64,000 bases of DNA from Xanthostigma xanthostigma (taxonomy: Eukaryota; Arthropoda; Insecta; Raphidioptera; Raphidiidae), in assembly GCA_963575645.1 (NCBI GenBank), contig OY754464.1, positions 60,486,948 through 60,550,947 of the forward strand. Direction: 5' to 3'. The position numbers were made by a program, and so were the translations under genes. A model generated the notes under the pieces. That model was given only the letters and a program-made list of their open reading frames with translations. It was not told where the DNA came from and ran no database searches. Shown here piece after piece: positions 55,906 to 64,000 of the stretch (positions are counted from its first letter, which is position 1; each line of letters begins with the position of its first letter).

Positions 55906-56421
55906 ACAACGGGCATCCAAGGGCTTTAAGGGGGCAGACGCGCTTAAAGATTACGAAGATGAGCGCTCTTTAGATGACATTGACGTACGCGCTTTAGATG
56001 ACAAAGGCGAAGTTTTTTTTTAAGAGTTCAGTCCAATCTATGAACCGAATTATTTATACGCGTTTGTCGGTTTCTCTCTTCTCTTGCCGAGAGTCGTGAT
56101 TTAACTCCGGTTGCGGATGCTGGGAGAGAACAGAGTTTTGTTTGAAAAGTAGTTCAACGCATGGTTGCGTAAACGCAATATAATAAACAATAATAACAAA
56201 CAATAGAGCGCAGCGCGTTTTATAATTAGCGAGATTGGACGATTGTTGTGTTTTACCGTAACTGCAGCGGTATTGTTTTCGTAATGTCGTCGTGCATTTT
56301 TAATTATTCCAGGTCACCATCTGTCGGCTCGCGCGAACACTAAAAGCCTATGTTGATTGATCTAATTGATGCAACACATAATCATGCATGTAAGACGTAA
56401 GTACGATACTATGCTCTAAGG
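55906..56421. other. Intergenic, no gene recognised
   Basis: TTTAGATGACA blocks recur near 55970 and 55994; nothing gene-like was recognised. Confidence 0.4.
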
Positions 56422-56945
56422 CAGTGATTCCCAAAGTGGTCTATATCGACCCCCAGGGGTCGACGACAACTTGCAAGGGGTCCATGTCAGCGGGAAAAAA
56501 ATGGGGGTCCATGAAATGAAAATGGGGGCAACGATAGTGAATCTCCTAACAATAAAGGAAAAAACTGGACCTTGTTAACCGAAGAGATTTAAGATTAAAT
56601 CTAACTAAATTGATGTCAAATATTGAAAATTTATTATTAAAGCATCAGGTTCATCCCTCACACTAAAAGCATTTATTTTATGTAACAGAAAGTAAATTTT
56701 AATTTGATTCGTTTTAATTTGAATCGAATTAATAATTAATGTATAAAACTAAACATTTCACACTACATTTCACTACCGTTATAAATTTAAATCGTTTAAA
56801 GTGAGTAGCACTATACCGGTTGTCAAAAATATACATTTGAAATTAATGAATTTGCAAAAAATCAATATCAGATAAGCAGGGGGTCTACCGAAAACCGAAA
56901 AACATGGCAAGTGGTCTACGAGACAAAAAAGTTTGGGAAACTCTG
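56422..56945. mobile_element. hAT-like MITE
   Basis: Ends CAGTGATTCCCAAAGTGG and, inverted, CAGAGTTTCCCAAACTTT, the CAGTGxTTCCCAA class common in hAT elements. TSD CTCTAAGG (56414-56421) and CTCTTAGG (56946-56953), 7 of 8 identical. GGGGTCGAC, GGGGTCCATG and GGGGGTCTACCG subterminal blocks. 524 bp. Confidence 0.9.
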
Positions 56946-57174
56946 CTCTTAGGTTTGAGGATAACCGAACCGTCTATATCGATTTCATTGTTTATATTAT
57001 CATGTTTCGATGGATTCTGTATTAACAGTGTGCCTAACCAAAGAACGTCTGTGCGGAGGGGGGGTGGAACTGAAATAATTATGCGAGTCAATAGCAGCAG
57101 GAACACTAGTTTGTGTTAACTTGGATCAGAGCTGGGCACTGCTGAGTGTTTGTTGCTTGTAATAATGCTCTAAG

Positions 57175-57678
57175 TAGGGATGTTATGGATATAAAATTTC
57201 GGATCTGGATACGGATACAGATATAGGAATAATATCATACCGGTTTCAGATGTGGATCCATTAGTTTTGGATTCAGATATTGGATTTTAAACGGTTTGTT
57301 AAATTAAAATACAAATAGGAAATGATTTGATTTTATTTCTACTAGACAAATTAAGTTCCCAAAATTGGATTTGATATGTCGGGAGTAAAAATGCTTCGCG
57401 TTATGAATAGGAGGAGTGGATCCAATCATGTAATTATGAAAGGCTCCCTACCGAACCGGGAAGGAAATCAAAAATAATTTTTTCAAATGTTGTCATTTGG
57501 TGTAGAATGCCCCAAAAATATACATTATTAACAAATAATATGACGTATCATTCAAACTACGCCTCTATCCGAAATTATTCGAAACTTTTATATCGGATTC
57601 GGTTACGGTTACGGATAGATTTTTGTATCGGATATCCGATAGTTTCGGTTACAGTTACGGAGTTCCCTAACATCCTTA
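57175..57678. mobile_element. hAT-like MITE with GGATAC/GGTTACGG subterminal repeats
   Basis: Ends TAGGGATGTTA and, inverted, TAAGGATGTTA. Identical TSD GCTCTAAG at 57167-57174 and 57679-57686. The left subterminal region has GGATCTGGATACGGATACAG; the right has TCGGTTACGGTTACGGATAG and TATCGGATATCCGATA. 504 bp, noncoding. Confidence 0.93.
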
Positions 57679-57930
57679 GCTCTAAGAACTTATAATGCTT
57701 AAAGTACTTCGAAAAACAGATGTTCGATGCTAGGTTCAGGACTTTGCTCAACTCTGACTTGGATGAAACTGAAAGAAAAAGTGCTAATTTTGACTGATGT
57801 GAACAATGTAGAAACAATAATTAATTTTCTAATAGAGTCAAAACCTTCTATAACGCCATATAAGTCTATGAGCTATAATTTTCTGCGCATAAGAATTATT
57901 TATTGTTATCACTATCGGTGAACACACTGT

Positions 57931-58588
57931 ATATATCTCTTCTGCGCATCATGCATGCACTGATTTTCCCCAAAAACAATAGAACTCGTCACATTTACAA
58001 TTTAGAGATGCGACTCGAATAGGATTTTGTGACTCGAGTCACTCGGGTTATTTTATTACGTAACTCGAGTTGTATATCCAGCAATTCGAGTGAAAGTTAT
58101 CACTCGAGTTAAGAATTTTGATTACTTTAGTTAAAGCATTTTTAAATAGGTACCTTTATTAAATAAATAATACGTAATAATATGAAATAATATAATTTCT
58201 TAACAGTAGTTTCCATGTAAGGAAGTATTTCTATCTATATCCAAATCTGGAGTTGACTCGGTAACTTGAGTGCAAGCGGACTCGAGTAAAATTTATTTTT
58301 ACTCGAGAACGGAGTAAGATAAATTCACTCGAGTAAAACCATGTAAAACATGGCTCGAGTCGCATCACTAATTTGCATATCAAACAACTTTTCAAAATTT
58401 GGTTTCAACGCGCCCATCCGTTCAACCTCTATCGTGTTCATAAACAAACAGATGCACAGATTTTTGTGAAAAATACCTTTTTTGAATTGAAAGGACCCCA
58501 AAAATAAAAAAATATTGCAAAATTTTGAAACGTAAATTTGGGCCGAAATTCAAACCATTCCCTACTTGTCGAGTAAGAATGGTAAAAA
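57931..58588 (-). repeat. R650 repeat, partial, interrupted by a MITE
   Basis: Two parts, 57931-58002 and 58371-58588. The first has a degraded palindrome (CTGCGCATCATGCATGCACT). The second runs ATTTGCATATCAAACAAC to AAGAATGGTAAAAA. The two parts join correctly if the MITE is removed. Confidence 0.82.
58003..58370. mobile_element. hAT-like MITE with ACTCGAGT repeats
   Basis: Ends TAGAGATGCGACTCGA and, inverted, TAGTGATGCGACTCGA. The palindrome CTCGAG, usually ACTCGAGT, occurs about seven times, mostly close to both ends. The flanks ATTTACAA and ATTTGCAT are a likely decayed 8-bp TSD, offset by two bases on the left. Inserted in an R650 copy. Confidence 0.87.
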
Positions 58589-59859
58589 TTAAAAGAACGA
58601 AATCAAACAATAACTATTTTTTTTGCTACAAATGAAACGATCCGAAGGGTTTACAAAATTTTCTTCATCTTGCTTTATGCTTCCATCGCCCCCTGATTTT
58701 CAATCAACGTCCCCCCAATTGCTTCTGACGATAGGTACTAGTGGCCCCTTGAATTGTTTCAGTTCTCCAGGGGAAGGGGGGTAATCCATCATTCGCCCAC
58801 TTCAAAAAACACAAAATTCTATTAATAAAATGTCAGTTGTATGCAACTATTGTTACATTGGTGTTTCCACAGTCGCAGACTACAATGTGATTCCAATAAA
58901 AATTGTTATTTAATAGAAAACATTTCCCGTTCAGAAAATAATACCATCACAAAAGTCAACTACGTGGAAACGTTCTTATAAAAGTGTCATATCTATAAAT
59001 ACGATCATTTATCATATTATGACATATTGAATTGAGGGGAATCATATCAAATTAATTTCTTAACTAAAGCTTGCCTTACAGCGTTCAATTTTTCACTGAA
59101 TCGTATACATACCGCGTTTTAAAATTCGTCCAGGTAGATTTTGGTTTGGCAACGAACAACCAAGAGAAACAGATTTCTCATATTCTATGACTTCGATGTA
59201 GATCTCTAGCGTACATCAATACAGCTCCAAAATCGAGTGCTTACATTTTCGCTGACTGATTATCCACATTTTGTCTTAGCATAATCACACAATATGTCAC
59301 TTGGAAAGAAGTAGATTCATAAACAGTGAAATAATTTTTCAAATCGGTTCTGAAATTCTTAATACCTTGGTTTCGAGGTAATAAATAGCCTACAGGGAAA
59401 GAGCCCTTGGAAAAAGTTAGTGTACCTTAAATTTTCAATATTTTACAAACATCTTTAACAATTTAAACAGCCTATGATGCAGAAGGTCCCCGAACAACCT
59501 TTTTTTCCGATTTACTTCGTTTTTTTTATCACTCTTTACTGTTCAGCCCCTACTGATAATAATAAATAAAAATCAATATTGATTTTTATTTTGGTCCGGC
59601 CGCACAAAAATATACAGGGTCATCGTGCTAAGAACCTAATCAGGTAACTATGACAAGAGCCTCCTGGTCCGGATCATGTAAGCCAATCCTGATCAGGATC
59701 GTATAAGGCACTTCTGATTAGAACCGTATATGGCAATCCTGATCAGAACCATAATTAAAAGGTAATAATAAATAAAGAATTTCCAAATCGGCTCAGTAGA
59801 TCCGAAGAATAAAGTCTCAAACATTCTGTCTTTATAAAGTTACTAAAGACACAAAAAAA
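58589..59859. other. Intergenic with a small minisatellite
   Basis: At 59625-59757 a block of about 30 bp repeats around CCTGATCAGGAT, TTCTGATTAGAACCGTAT and CCTGATCAGAACCATA. Otherwise no gene or repeat was recognised. Confidence 0.45.
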
Positions 59860-60525
59860 ATTCCAGCCAATTGGGTAACGGGACCATTCCAATTTAAAAA
59901 ATACATATTGACATTTGAAATAGGTAGTATAATAAAGAAAAGAAAATTTCTGATATCGCGTGAGGTGACGCGGGTAACGACTAGTATTCAATATGATATT
60001 TACTATTCGTTGCCACGGTTATCTAAGTAATATGTTCCACGTCATGTAAAAATTGATCAAAGCATGATTAACTAGTTTATTTCTGACAGATCTACAAAAC
60101 AAAAGAACAGATGATTTTTTTTATTTTCAACATAATATTTCCAAAACTACAAAGTTTAGAAAAAAATTTACTACGAAATTTTCTTGAAAAAATAAATAGA
60201 ATAATAAACCGTTAAGAAAAGTATACCATTATTATACAAAAACATTATTATAGCATATATCTCTTCTGCGCATGCGCCGATTTTCCCCAAAAACAATAGG
60301 TCTCTTCATATTTGAATACCAAACATTCTCCCAAAATTTGATTTCAATCCGCTTATCCGTTTGACCTGTATCGTGCTCACAGACAAAGAGACGCACAGAG
60401 TTTTTTTCCAAAAATATTCGGTGGAGATCTGCAAAACGAAAAGAATTTGCAAAATTTTTGAAAAGTGATTTTTGCCCTAAACTAGTACGATTCCCCACTT
60501 AATTGTGGGTTGGAATGGTAAAAAA
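59860..60525 (-). repeat. R650 repeat, full-length
   Basis: From ATTCCAGCCAATTGGGTAAC to GGTTGGAATGGTAAAAA. GCGCATGCGC intact at 60268-60277. The frames at 59755-59991 and 60232-60498 lie in it. Confidence 0.88.
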
Positions 60526-61011
60526 GCACCTATTTAAATATTATTTAAAACCACTGACTCAAATTAACGTTGCCTTCGTTTTTATTGCTTTTTTCTTTGT
60601 ATTAAAATAATTTATAGTTTATTTTGGAAACCTATCTACTGCCGGAATGGGTTATATTAAATCGGTAAACAACTTTCCGTGAAAAGTGCGTATATACCTA
60701 TACAAATATTTCAGCTGCCGACGTCCGGCCTTAAAACAAAAAGACAATTGAGATCAGAGAAATCCGAGAGAACGTAGCATCGGTTGCGTTATCAAATTGG
60801 AATTCTCCATAGGCAGGTGGGCTATACGGCTTATATCTAAAGTAAGTATACATTCCTATATCGAAGAAAAACCAGAGCTTCGATCGTAAGATTTCCTTCT
60901 TCTTCTTCAGCGTGTGCTTATGTACATACAAAATATTCTCTCTGAAAACTATGCACGCGGTGGACCGGAAAGTTTCTGGCAAACTTCGGTTTACGAAACC
61001 CAGCGCCACAG
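60526..61011. other. Intergenic, no gene recognised
   Basis: The 99-codon minus frame at 60731-61030 overlaps the MITE B end and has no recognised motif. Confidence 0.4.
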
Positions 61012-61075
61012 CACGCTTGAAATCTAGCAAGGAATCTAGTGGAAAAGCCAGACTCGTGTGCAGTGGGCTTTAGAC
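61012..61075 (+). mobile_element. MITE B right-end fragment
   Basis: GAAATCTAGCAAGGAATCTA and ACTCGTGTGCAGTGGGCTTT match the right terminus of MITE B (13113-13183). No left end nearby. Confidence 0.65.
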
Positions 61076-61592
61076 TTAAAATTAGTATTTTCTGTCAGTC
61101 CGCCATCTTGGGGCGGTTTCAATGTTATATCTCTCTCTCTCTAGCACATGAGTGCACCGATGAGGTGTAGATGTGGAGTGCAAGTCTAGGCTGCGCGAAC
61201 AAAACGGCAGAAAGAGATAGCTATAATTGCGGTAGCAATTCCGTTTTTGTTCAACAACATACAACAAAACGGGTCAGAAAGAGACATACATATACCTACC
61301 GTGTTTATCGCTTTCGCTTTTCTGTTAGTTTGTATGTGGAGTAGTACATTATATACCAAGGACCCACCAGACCTACGTCATTTCAGTACTGATAAGATTT
61401 TATCAGTAAATGTGCAATATTTAGTTAAAAACGTATCCAATTTGCTAGCTTGAAAGCGGGGGCCTTTTAGAGATAACAGGTTCTAAAGGTATACAAAAAC
61501 ACGTGCTTACGTACGTACGCAATGGTAATATGCATGCATATGAGTGCGAGTGAGAGCATTAGATGATTTTTTTGACAGATTTATGAAATTTA
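61076..61592. other. Intergenic with shared block and TC run
   Basis: TTTTCTGTCAGTCCGCCATC at 61089 is shared with 28910. A short (TC)n run is at about 61130-61142. No gene recognised. Confidence 0.5.
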
Positions 61593-61910
61593 TAGTCAGA
61601 GTGCCCGTCGGCAAAAATTTTACTGACAAATACTCTCCACAAACTTTGTATATGGCTTCATTAGGCCTAGTCTGACACCTATTTCCTCTATGACTTTTCT
61701 TGATTTTGGGGCGTCTTCCCTCTAAATTTTCCGAAAGATGTTATTTTGACGACATGTAAAAATGTATAGATACTGTTTGTTTTTTTAATTGGATGGCTTA
61801 AAAACTTCAACCAAAACGCTAAAATAATGTTCTCTGACAAATAACATGGCCCATTTAAATATGTTCGACATATTCGAGATGTCAGACATTTTAAATGGTT
61901 CATGTTACTT
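61593..61910. mobile_element. MITE P, copy 2, right-truncated
   Basis: Starts TAGTCAGAGTGCCCGTCGGC and follows MITE P copy 1 (21635-22093) closely through ACCAAAACGCTAAAATAA; its centre is inverted relative to copy 1 and the right arm is lost. Confidence 0.78.
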
Positions 61911-63138
61911 GTCTAGGACTGACGGATCTGGGATCTTCGTCTAATATAGTATACTTAGCATAATATTGTTTTTATTTTTTACACTCAGAATAGCGGCGCC
62001 ACCGACGACACGCAATAGGCCTGTTGGTTGTCAAAAATATTCTTAAATGTTACGAAACTGTTAATTTATTTTTAAGACAAGACAAAAACTTCTGGACGTT
62101 TTATGTACCTACAGTGTTGAGTTTCTTGTGATATCGAGCAGTTGTTTTTTTTTTTTAAAGGTAGGTACTACTTAAAAAAAGTAATTGAAAAGCTCTTAAG
62201 AGGGCGCGACATTGACAGCGCAAATGCGAGAGCTTAAGAATTTTCACTTGTCAGTTTAAGTTCAAAGGTTAATAACATTGCGAACAAACATTCGGAAATG
62301 AAACATCTTGTATGCGTGCATTAGTCTGAACGCTCGGAACATTCTGAACATGGGAATTCTACACATAATACAGTTGATAACTCATTCAACTGACTTACTG
62401 ATTACTCATATATTGAACGTTTTGAGCCACTGTATTTGGAGGAAGGTCCAAACGTTTACCATTCCGGGAGCTACGTTTTCTGTTGGAGACGTTAGGACGT
62501 TCGGATTTCATCACGAGATGTAAATAGCAATTAAAAGTGATCAGGAAAAGAGGGGTTTCCTATTACTACCAGAATTTAAAAAAATATAAGAAAGAAAAGA
62601 AATACCGAAAAAATTCTCAAAATCGTCTCAAATTTAACCCTTCAACAATGATTAAAAGGTGCTGCTGTTCGACAGGACCAGATTTACAAATTTTAGTTAG
62701 TAATTTTAATAGTGAATGACTTATTAAAGGGTTCGAATTTTTTAATAACACGTCAAAAGAAATATACCTAACTTAAAAAACGGCATTACCGTGAGCATTG
62801 CCGCGGGTATAGACTAGTAGTACAACATTCGAAGTCGTACCGATGAACTTAAATAGGTGTAGACAATATATTAATATTGATTAGTAATTAATAGGTATTT
62901 ATAATTATCGGGAAGGTATTTTGGAAACGGCTTACAAACTATAAGCACAAAATACAACTATGTAAATATGCACAGTCTCTCACCTTTTGCTCAATGAGTG
63001 CAGTCTGCTTGTGGGGTATTTGTTTGTATTTTATATACCGCATGTTTAGAAACAAAGTATGTACAAAATGTCATATTTATTTTCCATTTCTCGATTTATA
63101 CGATTGAGCCGATGGCTCCACTAGTGTTGGTGCTGCCG
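61911..63138. other. Intergenic, no gene recognised
   Basis: A reversed family H-type head (GCCGCGGGTATAGACTAG) lies at 62800-62817. Frames at 62308-62719 show no recognisable motif. Confidence 0.4.
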
Positions 63139-63185
63139 TGTTTCGTCTCAATCGCGTGCGAAGCCGTGGGTAATGGCTATTTTTA
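63139..63185 (-). repeat. Family H head fragment, reversed
   Basis: CGCGTGCGAAGCCGTGGGTA is the reverse complement of the H head (ACCCGCGGCTTCGCACGCG type) seen at 33892. Confidence 0.65.
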
Positions 63186-63611
63186 AAAAACAGTTGTGTG
63201 GTTTTAAGAAACCACGCCGCAAGTGAAACTTTTATTGGATTGTAGGCGTTGGATTGTAGACATTTTTCCATCACGATTAATTATAAACAACAATATTCAC
63301 ATGAATACACGAATAAAAACATGTAAACACTGTACAGCACTTGCCCGCATGACAGACTGACTATGTGTTATACATACTACACGGTCAGCGGATGCTAACC
63401 ATGGGCGCCGCCATATTGGCATTGGCTGCTCTACCGAGCGCCCACTCCGAACGCCTTTCACTTTACCCCTACTCCGCGGCCGCCTGTAATGCGACATGCA
63501 ACAGATGGCCAGAAAAATTCGGGGCGATAGAATAAAAGTTTCACTTTAATAAATATATGAGAACGCCCTGCAAATACGGTTATTATTCCGTAAGAAAGTT
63601 CGATATAGCAT
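63186..63611. other. Intergenic, locally GC-rich
   Basis: 63380-63500 is GC-rich and contains GCCGCCATATTGG. No supported gene. Confidence 0.4.
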
Positions 63612-63680
63612 AATACGCCTATCTTTAATAGGCAATCTACAAATTCGGGCGAACAGGACCGGGCTGCTAGTTTATTAATA
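63612..63680 (-). repeat. Retroposon-tail repeat N, fragment
   Basis: CAATCTACAAATTCGGGCGA and CAGGACCGGGCTGCTAGTTT match the head of repeat N (16962, reversed). Confidence 0.6.
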
Positions 63681-63848
63681 AAAATAATAAATTAAAAATA
63701 TGAATTGATGTCAAGTCCAAATAATTAATAGATGAATTTGCTAGTATCAAATATTATCAAATCTATATATTTTTATCAAATAATATCGAGCAAATTAGAT
63801 TGTATAATAACCAATTATTGAGTTGCAGAAAGCATTGTCAGAAAATCT

Positions 63849-64000
63849 GATTTGACAATGACCTTAGATTGTCTACAATTAAGAAAAGCAAAGTAGATTT
63901 TTAAATCGATCTTTCTCGAGAAATAATTGATCCATTGAAACGATATTTATTTTGAACTGTGTAGGTATGCATGTATTTAATATTGTTTTTGGACAATTTT
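63849..64000 (+). repeat. Dispersed repeat G, cut by window end
   Basis: TTGACAATGACCTTAGATTG, TAATTGATCCATTGAAACGA and TGCATGTATTTAATATTGTT, collinear with 29929-30060. Confidence 0.65.

Overview
The window looks like a gene-poor, AT-rich stretch of insect nuclear DNA, most probably from a moth or butterfly. The strongest clue is at 7435-7604 (inverted copy 9680-9822): the dispersed repeat ending in GCACTTGGCCGG plus a T run, which I recognise from lepidopteran genomes. RTE-type tails with GACAGACAGACAGA and an ACTTTCGCATTTATA end, a piggyBac derivative, and tRNA-derived SINEs fit this. I recognise no host-gene exon. No bacterial operon, rRNA gene, functional tRNA gene, CRISPR array or virus-like gene is evident. 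Most longer reading frames lie inside repeats or look accidental.

The recognisable protein-coding matter is all from mobile elements, all broken or truncated. These are: LINE reverse-transcriptase C-termini at 6077-7434 (minus, split by a later insertion), 13459-13823 (plus) and 15815-16258 (minus); an internally deleted piggyBac-like element at 17641-18617 with a 100-codon frame; a hAT transposase relic inside a nested element at 20502-22158; and an IS630/Tc1/mariner-superfamily transposase pseudogene at 25793-26846.

The rest is a mosaic of non-autonomous elements. Seven hAT-like MITEs have an 8-bp target duplication or a close relic of one: 2843-3124, 34531-35130, 46496-46777, 54069-54457, 56422-56945, 57175-57678 and 58003-58370. 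A TSD-flanked element at 40893-41438 may be another. Foldback elements lie at 1080-1524, 3921-4245, 7618-8073, 12671-13183, 15125-15649, 21635-22093, 22489-22815, 23628-24604, 29503-29896, 49770-50095, 50667-51040 and 55340-55572. An unclassified repeat of about 650 bp (called R650 here) occurs in about ten partial or full copies on both strands between 11.3 and 60.5 kb, most carrying a GCGCATGCGC palindrome. Other families are RTE-like tails, SINEs and two copies of a composite double-hairpin repeat (38808-39272, 54515-54957).

Nesting gives a relative history. A LINE was split by a retroposed repeat flanked by a 12-bp duplication. A hAT element received a tail repeat and a TA-flanked MITE. 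A large inverted repeat (45725-46850) received a hAT MITE in one arm while the other arm still shows the empty site. An R650 copy was interrupted by a hAT MITE. Nothing points to genes acting together; the biology here is transposon biology. The most unusual items are the large palindrome with a coding-like spacer, the piggyBac mini-ORF, the MITEs whose ends are packed with one short palindrome, and a 53-bp perfect hairpin.
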